Shown: positions 10,001-18,416, counted from the stretch's first letter. The stretch: 64,000 nt of DNA from Bacteroidales bacterium (GCA_017550405.1 JAFZPH010000048.1:1-64000), one strand, 5' to 3'. Numbers and translations are program-made. The notes: generated by a model not told the origin, from the letters alone.

Positions 10001-11771
10001 CGTACTGGTTATCTTCGTAGCCCCACCGCAAGACCTGCGAGCCGGAACGGCTGTCGGTATAGGTCACCACGCAGGTGTTCATACCCGCGTGCCCACGCCA
10101 GCAGGGGATTGCAGGAGGCTCGGGATTGCCTGTATAGGAGTCGAAGTTGTCGACATAGGGCAGCGTGTCCAACGGGGTGCAGAAAGTGCGGAAAGTCATC
10201 ACCGGCGACCAGTGCGTAGTGAAGCTTCCGCATTCGGGACGCACATACACATCGTACCGCGTATAGGGCGTCAGACCTGTGAGCAGCAGGCTGTCGGTGC
10301 GCACATCGGTGACAATGGTGGTAGAGTCGGGCACAAAACCTGTCGGGCCGTATGCCACATCGTAATAGACTGCCCCCACGGTGTCCACCCAGCGTATCAG
10401 TGCCGCTGTGTCGGTCTTCCAGTCTACGGTTGCGGCGGACAGTGCCTCGCAGGGTACAAGATGGCTCACCTCGATGTCGTCAATGAACATATAGGGGTTC
10501 AACGGGTCGGCGGTAATGATGGCCAGACGCCCCGACGACCGGGGGTAACGGTCGGTCCGAACCGCTACAGGAATCCAACTCGAGTAGCATGACACCGTGT
10601 CCAATGGCACAAAGGTAGACAGGTCCAACGGGTCGGTCACCAAGCCAATATATAGTTTACGATTGGAGCCGCCATTACTCTTGGCCCAAAAGTATAGCTC
10701 CAGACTGTCGGGTGGCGCATCGAATTCGGGCAGCACCACGGCACCGCCCTTGAGATTCAATGAACGCGACCCCGAATGGCTGAACCTTGAAGAAACAATG
10801 GGCACATCCCCAGCCGTGCCGGGTGCAACAAACCAGCAGCCGGGAACGGACCAGGTACTATCCAGATACTCGGCGTAAGGCAACACCGTCGGGATGCAGT
10901 TGGTGAGCAGATGTTTCAGCACCGTGGTAAAGGTGTCGGTGCAAAAAGCAGTGAGACGGAGAGTGTAGTGGCTGCCAGGGACGAGACCGGTTATGGTATA
11001 GGATGTGTCGCCCCAAAGCAGACCACTGGTGCGCCAGGCGGTGTCGCCGTCGGTGATGTAGTCCACCCTCCAAGAGGTGTCCTGATAGCCAGGAGTCCAC
11101 CTCATCTTCACTGCCGTAGAGCCAAGCGAGTCCACCCTCAGCGTGGGTGCAGGACAAGAGGTGACAGTCGTAGAGACAGGCATGGTGTGCAGCCGCATAA
11201 CATTACGCCCTGCCATGGCTGTAGTGGGGGTGGAAGGGGTAATATTGGCCAAACGCATGTTTACGTACCTCGAATCAAGAATACCCCTCTGGTCACAATA
11301 GAAATGGCCCCCGTTCCAACCATTCGGGCAGTCCGCCGCTATAATCAGGTTGCCGAGGCCGGTGTAGTGGAAAGGCGTGTCGAAGTCGTAGTGATTCCAA
11401 CCCATCGTACAGACCAGCGAGTCCACCAGCACCTGCTGGAACATGGGACCGAAGCCCACCATCCCCGCACCCATGCTGGACACATAGGTGTTGGCCAGAT
11501 AGATGGTGCATCCGGGACAGCCTGTGCTGCTCGGCGTACCACAGTAGAAGTCGATACCTGTAATCATCGCCTCTCCGTTCAGCTCGCTTTTATTCACCAA
11601 CTGTTGGGTATAGCTGGTAGATAAGTACAAGCAGGGCAATCGGAAGTTGCCGGGTGTCAGATACATGTGCGTTGTGTCACCAATGAGGATGGTGTCCGAG
11701 CCTGGTGCTTGCCCCCAGGCTATGCCTGACAGGAAAAAAGCCAAAGCCAATAGAAATCCTATTCGTTTCAT
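7044..11771 (-). CDS. Large fibronectin type III surface protein with T9SS sorting domain
   Basis: A 1575-residue secreted protein. It opens with a signal peptide ending near IAWGQ, contains multiple fibronectin type III-like repeats (recurrent pattern of tryptophan, then TGLxPxTxYxV) and jelly-roll segments resembling MAM or cleaved-adhesin domains (LELYFWAKSN, LQLSFWACNN). The last ~85 residues form a type A T9SS sorting domain (LTPNPAKG, then SAGAYFVHVKG, ending KLIVK). It should be exported by Sec, then the T9SS encoded at 42-49 kb, and anchored to the cell surface. Repeats such as TGFxPGxGT recur several times. No catalytic motif is seen, so an adhesin or glycan/protein-binding role is inference. 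It stands alone, with long gene-free flanks. Confidence 0.88.
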   Translation of the reverse strand: MKRIGFLLALAFFLSGIAWGQAPGSDTILIGDTTHMYLTPGNFRLPCLYLSTSYTQQLVNKSELNGEAMITGIDFYCGTPSSTGCPGCTIYLANTYVSSMGAGMVGFGPMFQQVLVDSLVCTMGWNHYDFDTPFHYTGLGNLIIAADCPNGWNGGHFYCDQRGILDSRYVNMRLANITPSTPTTAMAGRNVMRLHTMPVSTTVTSCPAPTLRVDSLGSTAVKMRWTPGYQDTSWRVDYITDGDTAWRTSGLLWGDTSYTITGLVPGSHYTLRLTAFCTDTFTTVLKHLLTNCIPTVLPYAEYLDSTWSVPGCWFVAPGTAGDVPIVSSRFSHSGSRSLNLKGGAVVLPEFDAPPDSLELYFWAKSNGGSNRKLYIGLVTDPLDLSTFVPLDTVSCYSSWIPVAVRTDRYPRSSGRLAIITADPLNPYMFIDDIEVSHLVPCEALSAATVDWKTDTAALIRWVDTVGAVYYDVAYGPTGFVPDSTTIVTDVRTDSLLLTGLTPYTRYDVYVRPECGSFTTHWSPVMTFRTFCTPLDTLPYVDNFDSYTGNPEPPAIPCWRGHAGMNTCVVTYTDSRSGSQVLRWGYEDNQYAVLPAIDTAIYPLRTLQLSFWACNNQYNSTDVQLSIGVMTDPDVDSTFHAIDTVTITGVDWRRYDVPLSSYTGNSAYITLRSITSDYRYAFIDDLMIDLLPPCPSVTGMAVTGLTATSVTVGWDPASGADSGTVWQTCIDTSATAAPMAGTSVLHTPACTFAGLTTETPYYVWVRAICPKGDTSAWEGPMQVVPGIWNMRANRSDTLTMCGVSLYDDGGSNGDFTSQHSSLVILPDMPGHLASISGYCNIGGSSTLTIYDGVGTSGRVLWVRTVNYSSAINLGPIISETGALTIDFDGSTPFSIYYEGFELQVSCVPDTCIIHQLMLNPAVPATDSTLALTWQCNGASSYEVEYGPVGFTPGTGTSVSTSTNSLTVTGLTSLARCEVHVRSICGVADTGAWTTGIFNTQPCSNAVYRENFDSTIWEESHPMLPIGSNVSNYSFTQTIVDSAFLAGLENGITALAFRPINHTAGDHQNNVTVYLANVPDTAFNNGLIVPDAGHRFVKVIDSANFSHLGTTDWQVVPFDYPFMWDGHQNLLVTVLNQDGGDGLRTEYASHYRYSDLRNNIYRSYSIYSEYPINIDSVATYAYPYYQGYGDWNTGDLRFYTNTCDLPLCAKPVVDTVAVGSESVTVTWNGSSTEYDVAIDPYGPATVYPATAPIHVSGFQHTFSGLLPNARYVVSLRQDCTADSLRLSGWTTVELITDEYHCPAPEGLTVDSITYTSATFRWLPAGNDSLYQLYIWQDGDRAVNHLADSRHFTVEGLRPGTTYNASVHGYCGSEGQIEGTRSDTLRFATTSCPTVTGLAASAVTTTSVTLGWDTVPAAQEYLLEYGPTGFLPGQGTEVTISSNSYTVTGLTPNTAYDFWVSTRCSDDVTSTVSASLTNIRTLEELGVNAIGDTRFSFTLTPNPAKGSTMLVIAAPAASASGLYTVTVTDLAGRDVATHQLQCSGGCRTTLQLDGLSAGAYFVHVKGQFGSAVRKLIVK

Positions 11772-12387
11772 AGTAAGTGGTAATTTGTTGTTGTTTGTGT
11801 TTATTGTTATGCCCTTATGACGTCATTGGTGGCAAAATCTTACAATTTTCTTGTTTTTTTGTTTCTAATATAGTTTCAAAGCATGACATGCTACGATAAA
11901 CTTACCGTCTACTTGTAGCCTGTTTTCAACGTGCTCTCGCAATAAAGAGTCGTTCCCCCCGATTTGGATACCCCTCATTAACACATTTTAAATCTTTTTA
12001 ACTTTCCGCATCACCAATTGGGTAAATTCTTTCGGCTTTGTCGCCCATTATGACACACATGCCCTGATTTGCTGCAATTATTTATGAAAGATTAACAATC
12101 CAGCCCCTCGCATGAATTTGATAACTCAATGGATAGCAATACCTAACAAGCCTTATGACAGACCGGCTACACTTGGTCTTTGGACGAATGGGTTGTCCTA
12201 CCAAGGTTGGCAAAAGGGGTACATTTCGACTTCCTGACCAAGAAGCGGACTGGTTGAGAGGGAACACCAGAGGGGTGATTCACGAGATGATTATCGACAA
12301 TCAACAACCTTGCGTGAAAAAAAAGAGTATCACTTTCTCTATTATAGGAAAAAAATTAGTACTTTTGCAGTTTGAAACAAAGACTCT
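11772..12387. other. Gene-free AT-richer interval upstream of ftsE
   Basis: About 616 bases with no convincing coding region on either strand. A short plus-strand frame (12155-12412) overlaps the ftsE start out of frame and shows no protein-like character. The ftsE promoter element lies at the right end. Confidence 0.55.
12360..12367 (+). promoter_or_regulatory. -7 element of ftsE
   Basis: TACTTTTG, matching TAnnTTTG, 20 bases before the ftsE ATG; it implies a very short leader. Confidence 0.6.
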
Positions 12388-13065
12388 ATGGACACACCCA
12401 TCATATCACTAAAAGAGGTGGCTATCAGCCATGAAGAGGGTCCAATACTCACCCATGTCAACCTCACTGTCAACCCCGGAGAATTCGTATATCTCATCGG
12501 GAAGAGCGGTGCAGGCAAGACTTCGCTCCTGCGTACGCTCTACGCCGACCATGAGGTGGAGTGCGCCGAAGAGGCCAAGGTGTGCGGCTATGACCTGATG
12601 CACCTCAAACACCGCAATATCCCCCTGCTGCGCCGCAAGGTGGGCGTGGTATTCCAGAATTTCCGTCTGCTGAAGGACCGCAACGTGTACGACAACCTTG
12701 CCTTCGTCCTGCAGGCTACGGGCTGGAAACGCAGTGACATCCCGAGCCAGATTATGAATACCTTGAAGGCCGTCGGCATTGAGGAAAAGGCTCGCGCCAC
12801 CACCTACCAGCTCTCCGAAGGCGAACAGCAGCGCGTGGGCATTGCCCGTGCCCTTATCAACAATCCCTCCCTCGTCCTGGCCGACGAGCCGACGGGCAAT
12901 CTCGACCCCGCCACCTCGTCGGACATCATGCAGCTGCTGGTGGACATCAACCGGCAGACAGGCACCACCATGCTGATTTCGTCGCACGATTTCATGATGA
13001 TCGACAAGTTCCAGTCGCGCATGCTTGTATGCGAAAACGGCTCACTTTTCGACCCACAACAATAA
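12388..13065 (+). CDS. ftsE: Cell division ATP-binding protein FtsE
   Basis: ABC ATPase of the FtsEX divisome complex, which controls peptidoglycan hydrolases at the septum; 225 residues, the normal length. Walker A GKSGAGKTS at 38-46, signature LSEGEQQR at 142-149 (E in place of the usual second G), Walker B LVLADEPTG at 162-170, and a switch histidine in SSHD. No ftsX follows; in Bacteroidetes the two genes are often apart. Another export ABC ATPase is possible, but the length and motif spacing favour FtsE. The following OmpA-family gene starts 41 bases downstream and may be co-transcribed. Confidence 0.88.
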   Translation: MDTPIISLKEVAISHEEGPILTHVNLTVNPGEFVYLIGKSGAGKTSLLRTLYADHEVECAEEAKVCGYDLMHLKHRNIPLLRRKVGVVFQNFRLLKDRNVYDNLAFVLQATGWKRSDIPSQIMNTLKAVGIEEKARATTYQLSEGEQQRVGIARALINNPSLVLADEPTGNLDPATSSDIMQLLVDINRQTGTTMLISSHDFMMIDKFQSRMLVCENGSLFDPQQ

Positions 13066-13106
13066 TTTCCGTTATATTGCGTTATACCGAAAAATAACTA
13101 CCACCG

Positions 13107-14180
13107 ATGAAGAAACTTTTTCCGATAGTCTTTCTGGCCGTGTTGATGCTTTTGCCGGCCAACAATGTTCAGGCTCAGTACCGTAAGAAAAGGGCCACCA
13201 CCGAAATCGCCAAGGACGGCGACAACAAACGCCAATGGCTCGGCCGCACTGCCGACACCAGCTGGCACCCCACCATTGGCGGCCTGTACGAGCAGGTGAC
13301 AAGCGCCGCCACAGGCAAGAAGGGCAAGAAAACCGAGCCCATCATCGACCCGTCGGGCAAGCGCAAAATCCGCGAGTCGGCCTACGACACGGTGTGGAAA
13401 TTCACCGCCTTCGATGCCAAAACATTCTATTTCATCGATTACGACTACAACCGTTTCCGCACACTGAAATGGCAGCGCGACAAAGAGCGCGACTGGGGCA
13501 AGTTCGACCCGGTGATGGACTACCTGTCCACCGCAGGACGTATCCCCATGCACCTGTGCGCAGTGTTCGCCGTCAACCCTTCGGTCACCGACCCCGACCT
13601 GCGCGACGAGCTTGTTGCCAAGGCCCAGATGGAAGCTGTCATCTCGCTCGACTACTTCCGCGACATCCTCATCGAGAAGGAGATGAAGAACAAGGTGAGC
13701 TATAAAGTTGCCCAAATTGACTGGCGCTACTGGAAGGACGAGGCCTACTATACCGAGCCTCAACCCACCGAAGACCTGATTCGCGTGGGTCTGATTTTCG
13801 ACTTCAGCTCAAAGAAGATCGACCTCCTCCCCAGCGCCGCCAAAGGTTCCAAGTCGTTCCCCGAAATCAAATTCTTCCCCAACGATGCCACCATACAGGA
13901 ATCCTATGTCCCCGAGCTTGACGAACTGGCCGCCTTCCTGAAACAGGAAAAGGGTCTTGAGGTTCAAGTAACCGGCTATTGCGACAATGTGGGCACCGAG
14001 ACATACAACACCGGCCTCTCCCGCCAACGCGCCGTGGAAGTGAAAAAAGCCCTGGTGCTGCGCGGCATCGACGAGCACCGTATCGAAGTGCTGTATAAGG
14101 GCGAAGAGGACCCTGTGGGCGACAACAACACCCTCAGCGGCCGCATGGCCAACAACCGTGTCACCATCGTTATCCAGTAA
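13107..14180 (+). CDS. OmpA-family outer-membrane/periplasmic protein
   Basis: A 357-residue exported protein with a signal peptide (cleavage near NNVQAQ). The N-terminal ~230 residues are an unrecognised domain rich in aromatic and acidic residues. The C-terminal ~115 residues are an OmpA-like peptidoglycan-binding domain with the typical helix-strand pattern (VTGYCDNVGTE, then LSRQRAVEVKKAL and GRMANNRVTI). It should tie the outer envelope to peptidoglycan. The position between ftsE and a FemAB-like gene hints at an envelope role, which is inference. Confidence 0.85.
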   Translation: MKKLFPIVFLAVLMLLPANNVQAQYRKKRATTEIAKDGDNKRQWLGRTADTSWHPTIGGLYEQVTSAATGKKGKKTEPIIDPSGKRKIRESAYDTVWKFTAFDAKTFYFIDYDYNRFRTLKWQRDKERDWGKFDPVMDYLSTAGRIPMHLCAVFAVNPSVTDPDLRDELVAKAQMEAVISLDYFRDILIEKEMKNKVSYKVAQIDWRYWKDEAYYTEPQPTEDLIRVGLIFDFSSKKIDLLPSAAKGSKSFPEIKFFPNDATIQESYVPELDELAAFLKQEKGLEVQVTGYCDNVGTETYNTGLSRQRAVEVKKALVLRGIDEHRIEVLYKGEEDPVGDNNTLSGRMANNRVTIVIQ

Positions 14181-15120
14181 TACCTCAAGCCTGCCCTTGA
14201 GCGACAAGGAGACATACAAGAAACTATGCGAAACAGAGGGGTCGACGATTCCTCTGTTTCTGCAATATTGGTGGATGGAAACGGTCTGCAAGGGCAAGGA
14301 GTGGGATGTCGCCTTGGTCAAAGAACCTGATGGCACTATTGCCGCGGCCATGCCTTACCTATGGGGCAAACGCTACGGGATGCACTATCTGCTGCAACCG
14401 CAGCTCACACAGTACAGCGGTCCATGGTTCCGTCCGGGCACCGACTCCTCCTATGCCACACGCCTGCTCGTGGACCACTTCGGGCAGCTTCGTCCACTCT
14501 TCTTTGTCCAGAACTTTGCCCCTGGCACCGATACCCGGATGTGGGACGGCTACACCACCTCCGACCGTATCACCTACCGCATCGCCGACATCTCCGACCC
14601 CCAACAGGTTTTCGATGGATTCGACAAACAGCGCCGTCAGCGTCCCATACGCCGTGCAGCAAAGATACTCCAGCCCGCCGACAGCCTGACTCCTCAAGCA
14701 TTTGCCCGTTTCCACGCCGACTATTGGGCTTCGCGTGGCCAACGCGACCTATTGTCGCAGGACTTTATCATCCGTGTAATCGAAACAGCCTTGATGCACG
14801 GGCAGGGCATCCTCCTCGGCCTTAACGACGGTGACGGGAAACTCCATGCCGCACGCTTCGTGGTGTACGACGACCGCTGTGCCTACTCCCTTCTTTCCGC
14901 CCTCAATCCCTCGGGCCACCACAACGGGGCTTCCCCCCTACTCTTCTGGCACATCATCCAACGGCTCTCCTCCCGCACCCGCGCCTTCGATTTCGAGGGA
15001 AGCATGGACCCCGGCATCGCCTTCTCCTACAGCCTCTATGGTGCCAAGCCCATCACCTATGCCCGCGTCACACGTTTCCGCCACCCGCTTGTGCAGAAAC
15101 TTCTACAAAATAAGATTTGA
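14158..15120 (+). CDS. FemAB/GNAT-fold acyltransferase-like protein
   Basis: Up to 320 residues. The second half resembles the FemAB-type GNAT fold: a conserved block around FDFEGSMDPGIA followed by the SYSLYGAKP segment, which in relatives closes the acyl-acceptor site. Such proteins transfer aminoacyl or acyl groups; the substrate is unknown. The ATG at 14158 overlaps the preceding OmpA-family gene by 23 bases in another frame; a TTG at 14197 would remove 13 serine/proline-rich residues and may be the real start. Next comes rlmH after 29 bases. Confidence 0.7.
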   Translation: MSPSLSSNTSSLPLSDKETYKKLCETEGSTIPLFLQYWWMETVCKGKEWDVALVKEPDGTIAAAMPYLWGKRYGMHYLLQPQLTQYSGPWFRPGTDSSYATRLLVDHFGQLRPLFFVQNFAPGTDTRMWDGYTTSDRITYRIADISDPQQVFDGFDKQRRQRPIRRAAKILQPADSLTPQAFARFHADYWASRGQRDLLSQDFIIRVIETALMHGQGILLGLNDGDGKLHAARFVVYDDRCAYSLLSALNPSGHHNGASPLLFWHIIQRLSSRTRAFDFEGSMDPGIAFSYSLYGAKPITYARVTRFRHPLVQKLLQNKI

Positions 15121-15149
15121 CAGAACCATCCTGAAAGCGCATCACCGCC

Positions 15150-15623
15150 ATGAACATCAAACTCATCGTCATCTCCAAAACCGACCAGCCCTACCTGCAG
15201 GAGGGCATCGACATATACGTGAAACGGCTACGCCACTACTCCAACTTCGAGATTGAGGTAATCCCCGCCCTGAAAGACCAGAAAGGAGCCACGCCCGACG
15301 AAATAAAGGAACGCGAGGCCGCTTTGCTGCTCAAACGACTCGAGGGTGCCGACCGCATCATCCTCCTCGATGAGCACGGCAAGGAACATACTTCGGTGGG
15401 ATTCTCCCAATACCTGCAGAAACAGATGAATGCCGGCACACGCAACCTTGTCTTTGTGGTGGGCGGTGCTTTCGGTTTTGCATCTTCGGTCTACGCTGTC
15501 GCCCACGACAAAATCTCGCTCTCGCAGATGACATTCAACCACCAGATGGTGCGCCTCTTCTTTGTCGAACAGCTCTATCGCGCCTTCACCATCCTCCGCC
15601 ACGAGCCATACCACAACGAGTAA
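15150..15623 (+). CDS. rlmH: 23S rRNA (pseudouridine-1915-N3)-methyltransferase RlmH
   Basis: SPOUT-class methyltransferase that N3-methylates pseudouridine 1915 in helix 69 of 23S rRNA using SAM. At 157 residues it has the standard length. The SAM-binding knot is visible (LVFVVGGAFGF) together with the conserved C-terminal block SLSQMTFNHQMVRLFFVEQL and the terminal LRHEPYHNE. The ATG start agrees with the canonical short N terminus (MNIKLIVISK). Confidence 0.96.
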   Translation: MNIKLIVISKTDQPYLQEGIDIYVKRLRHYSNFEIEVIPALKDQKGATPDEIKEREAALLLKRLEGADRIILLDEHGKEHTSVGFSQYLQKQMNAGTRNLVFVVGGAFGFASSVYAVAHDKISLSQMTFNHQMVRLFFVEQLYRAFTILRHEPYHNE

Positions 15624-15674
15624 TGTGGCAGAGTCTGCACCTGCTACAATAAGAAAGTCTTTACATCTGTAAAT

Positions 15675-16448
15675 CTACATTATCTTCTTCAGCGGGGCGG
15701 TACGGAAGGCCATCGTGTCGATATAACGGCCATCCTCACCCTTCAACGCCTTGCGGAACTCGTCGAAAGTGCGATGCTCCATATACAAAACGTTATACAC
15801 ATCGCCGATGTTGTCGATGAAATGGGCGTCGCTGTCGGTGATGAAGTTAAACCGCTTCAAATAGGCGAACTTCTTCAGCATTTCCTCCTTGGTGGTAAAG
15901 CGGTTAATCTCAAGTCCGTCGGCCTTCAAGTCGGGTGGGACGAAACCCAGCTGGCTGGTGAGCGACGTGGTCCCCTTGTTCACATGCGCCGGTACAAAAA
16001 GCCCGCCGATGCGGTGTACCTCCTCGTAGATGCCGTCGATGTCCACATCAATGCCATTCAGCAGATGGTACTCCTCTTCCCCCACGATTTCGTCATTCTC
16101 GTCCACGATAAGCTGGTAACCGAACCTGTCCTCATCGTTGGGGATGGGCGGCAGATGCGCATCCAGAAACTCCTGGAATTCGTCCAACTGCGCATCGTTC
16201 TCGAAATAAGCCAGACAATGAGCCTCCTCCTGCGAGGTCACCTCCACCCCGCCCAACACAAACAGGCCGTTGTCGCGGCCTATTTTCTGGGTCACCTTCA
16301 CCTGCCTTGTCGTGTTGTGGTCGCTGATGGCAATCATGTCCAGCCCGCGCGCCAACGCCCTTTGGACGATGGCCGACGGACTCATCTCCAAATCGCCGCA
16401 CGGCGACAGCACCGTGTGTATATGCAGGTCGGCCTTGAACGGAGTCAT
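15675..16448 (-). CDS. PHP-domain metal-dependent phosphoesterase-like protein
   Basis: A 257-residue cytoplasmic PHP-domain protein. Metal-binding motifs are visible: DLHIHT at residues 7-12, ISDHN near 41-45, a further VPAHVN segment, and TDSDAHF towards the C terminus. These ligate two or three metal ions in PHP phosphoesterases; the substrate is unknown. It lies 66 bases downstream of a DRTGG-domain gene on the same strand, and both probably form one operon. PHP and DRTGG genes are found next to [FeFe]-hydrogenase gene sets in several anaerobes, so a link with the hydrogenase operon at 33.6-38.2 kb is plausible but inferred. Confidence 0.85.
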   Translation of the reverse strand: MTPFKADLHIHTVLSPCGDLEMSPSAIVQRALARGLDMIAISDHNTTRQVKVTQKIGRDNGLFVLGGVEVTSQEEAHCLAYFENDAQLDEFQEFLDAHLPPIPNDEDRFGYQLIVDENDEIVGEEEYHLLNGIDVDIDGIYEEVHRIGGLFVPAHVNKGTTSLTSQLGFVPPDLKADGLEINRFTTKEEMLKKFAYLKRFNFITDSDAHFIDNIGDVYNVLYMEHRTFDEFRKALKGEDGRYIDTMAFRTAPLKKIM

Positions 16449-16514
16449 TTCAAATGGTTATTGAATGTTTCGATGCGCTCGCATCTTCAATTCTCGAAGG
16501 TTTCCGCAACGCCT

Positions 16515-16850
16515 TCAGCCTTTCAGCAGCTCGTAAATTTTTCCTGCCGTCTCGAAAGTCTCCATCGTGGTGCTCAGGAAAGGGATGCCCTCCTCGTTGC
16601 TCTGCTCGAGGGTGTCCTCCGAGGCGGTCTGCCCCTTCACCAGGATGACGCAAGCCAGTTCTTTCAACGAGGCGATAGCCATCACATTCTTATGCACCTG
16701 CAACGTCACCCACACATTGCCCATCTCGGCGTTTCCCATTACATCGCTCAGCAAGTCCGACACATAGCAACCTTCTATTTCGCGGTCAAGGCCGTCGGCT
16801 CCCGACAGCACCTTCAGATTCAATTTCTCTACAAGTTCCTTAACTTTCAT
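16515..16850 (-). CDS. DRTGG-domain protein, first copy
   Basis: A 111-residue single-domain protein like the DRTGG domain found in HPr kinase N-terminal regions and in phosphotransacetylase. Visible features are the ELVEKLNLKVLSG opening, the YVSDLLSDVMGNA block and the alternating strand-helix pattern ending in IYELLKG. The ATG at 16848-16850 is preferred to the in-frame TTG six bases upstream. The function of stand-alone DRTGG proteins is not established; ligand sensing is assumed. The copy at 54833-55174 shares the ASDLLSDV-like block and the same length. Confidence 0.85.
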   Translation of the reverse strand: MKVKELVEKLNLKVLSGADGLDREIEGCYVSDLLSDVMGNAEMGNVWVTLQVHKNVMAIASLKELACVILVKGQTASEDTLEQSNEEGIPFLSTTMETFETAGKIYELLKG

Positions 16851-16877
16851 AGTCAATAGTTTTATTTATTCAGGTTG

Positions 16878-16885
16878 CAAAGATA
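16878..16885 (-). promoter_or_regulatory. -7 element of the DRTGG-PHP operon
   Basis: TATCTTTG on the minus strand, 27 bases before the DRTGG ATG. Confidence 0.6.
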
Positions 16886-16945
16886 CAATTTTTTTTTCGA
16901 TTAGGCGTTATTTCCACAAAAAAACATCACAAAACACACGATATT

Positions 16946-17347
16946 ATGCAATTCAATCTTACCTATTCCGAAGTCGGACAATTCATTCAAGAAAAGACCG
17001 GCAAAGAACTCCCCCTCGCCTACGGCGGTCCGCACACCCTCCGCGTCGCCTACAAAGTGCCCCTCATGGGCTCCGTCGGCCTCGACATCAATGTCGACCG
17101 CATCAACGGCTCCGACATCTTCCTCTCCTACGGCGGCGGGGCTGGCATTGAGTTCATGGTCCGCACCGCCCTTGGCCAGTTCAAGAAGCAACAAGGCGCC
17201 GACCTGCTCGACATCCTCGACGGCAACCGCCTGATGCTCGCCCTCGGCAAGAGCCCCCAACTTGCACCCGTCTTCGACCGCATCACCCTTAAAGATGTCC
17301 ATTTCGACGAGCATTCGGTGATGATTGACTTCGTCCCCAAACTCTGA
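16946..17347 (+). CDS. Conserved-looking hypothetical protein, 133 residues
   Basis: A compact protein I do not recognise. It has no signal peptide or membrane segment. The composition is protein-like, with an N-terminal helix (YSEVGQFIQEKTGK), strands (TLRVAYKVP, VGLDINVDRI), a glycine-rich turn (SYGGGAGIEFM) and a closing strand (SVMIDFVPKL). It precedes an MBL-fold gene by 16 bases and the two probably form an operon; the upstream neighbour is divergent. Confidence 0.75.
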   Translation: MQFNLTYSEVGQFIQEKTGKELPLAYGGPHTLRVAYKVPLMGSVGLDINVDRINGSDIFLSYGGGAGIEFMVRTALGQFKKQQGADLLDILDGNRLMLALGKSPQLAPVFDRITLKDVHFDEHSVMIDFVPKL

Positions 17348-17363
17348 CCATCCCGCCCTGCCC

Positions 17364-18026
17364 ATGCAACTCCACTACATCCACCACTCCTGTTTCGCCG
17401 CCGAGGAGGAAGACTGTCTAATCGTATTCGACTACTGGCTCGACCCCGACGGAGTGCTACGCGGTCTGCTCGACAACGCCCACAGCAAAGACGTATACTT
17501 CATCATCTCCCATTTCCACCAAGACCACTACAACCCCGACATACCCCAGTGGTGCGCCGACAATCCCCACTGGCATCTCCTCCCCTCCTACGACACCGTC
17601 CGCCGCCGCCGCATCGACAAATCGTTGCCATTGGCCATCCTGCGCTTCGGCGAAGAGGTGTCCACTTCCCACTTCCACCTCAAGGCCTACCGCTCCACTG
17701 ATGTAGGAGTGTGCACCGTCATCACCCTGCGCGACGGCACCACCCTCTTCCATGCTGGCGACTGCAACAACTGGTACTTCCCGCCCGCCGCCGACCCCTC
17801 CGACATCGACCGCGTAAAGGTGACCGACGACCAGATGGAAAAACTCTTCCTCTCCATCCTGCGCGACATCCGTCAGGACTTCCCCTCCATCGACCACGCC
17901 ATGTTCCCCGTCGACCCCCGTTTAGGGCAGGAGATGCTCCGCGGCCCATTCCAACTGCTCAACGCCATTCATATTGGTCACCTCCATCCCATGCACTACT
18001 CCTGGGGGCTCTCCGCCATCGAATAG
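17364..18026 (+). CDS. MBL-fold metal-dependent hydrolase
   Basis: A 220-residue metallo-beta-lactamase-fold protein of the UlaG/YycJ-like type. The metal motif HFHQDH lies at residues 50-55, and later ligand candidates are in FHAGDCN and in IGHLHPMHY near the C terminus. The substrate is unknown. The ATG at 17364 is chosen because the 13 upstream in-frame codons overlap the end of the preceding gene's stop region and add no conserved sequence. Probably co-transcribed with the hypothetical gene before it. Confidence 0.85.
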   Translation: MQLHYIHHSCFAAEEEDCLIVFDYWLDPDGVLRGLLDNAHSKDVYFIISHFHQDHYNPDIPQWCADNPHWHLLPSYDTVRRRRIDKSLPLAILRFGEEVSTSHFHLKAYRSTDVGVCTVITLRDGTTLFHAGDCNNWYFPPAADPSDIDRVKVTDDQMEKLFLSILRDIRQDFPSIDHAMFPVDPRLGQEMLRGPFQLLNAIHIGHLHPMHYSWGLSAIE

Positions 18027-18341
18027 CCGTCCAATCAAGCCACCCTAGGTGGTATTCCTTCCAACCCCCAAGCGCATGTGTTGAGACAGTAATATTACAT
18101 TATATCTCTGAAAACAAACACCTTGCCGACAACACTAGCAAAACTCGTCGTAAAAAGGTCCAGAAATCCTCCCAAAAGACTGGGAAAAGTCCATTCTGCA
18201 ATCCGTTCCAGACAGGTTTAAGAAAAAAAAGTATTGTTTATTTTCAACACATTGCGACGATTTCTGAAAAAAAATTTTGTCAATCCGAAAAAAGTTCGTA
18301 CTTTTGCAACCGCTTTTCGAGAGGAAAGAGATGAAAAGTAC
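18027..18341. other. Gene-free leader region of the tRNA-Val pair
   Basis: About 315 bases without a supported gene; AT content rises towards the tRNA promoter at its right end. Confidence 0.55.
18276..18306 (+). promoter_or_regulatory. Promoter of the tRNA-Val operon
   Basis: TTTG at 18276-18279, a 19-base spacer, then TACTTTTG at 18299-18306: a close fit to the Bacteroidetes TTTG-N19-TAnnTTTG promoter. The tRNA begins about 35 bases downstream. Confidence 0.8.
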
Positions 18342-18416
18342 GATCTGTTAGCTCAGTTGGTTTAGAGCGCTTGCTTGACAGGCAAGAGGTCAACAGTTCA
18401 AATCTGTTACAGATCA
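18342..18416 (+). tRNA. tRNA-Val(GAC)
   Basis: Seven-base acceptor stem GATCTGT/ACAGATC, D stem GCTC/GAGC, anticodon stem CTTGC/GCAAG with loop TTGACAG (anticodon GAC), T arm with TTCAAAT and discriminator A. CCA is encoded at 18417-18419. Confidence 0.95.

Noticed and set aside
12155..12412. Short plus-strand frame overlapping the ftsE start
   Set aside because: No recognisable features, overlaps the ftsE promoter and start in another frame.
12388..13065. Assignment as a lipoprotein-release (LolD) ATPase
   Set aside because: Length, lack of a permease partner in the same operon and motif spacing fit FtsE better, although a LolD-like role cannot be fully excluded.
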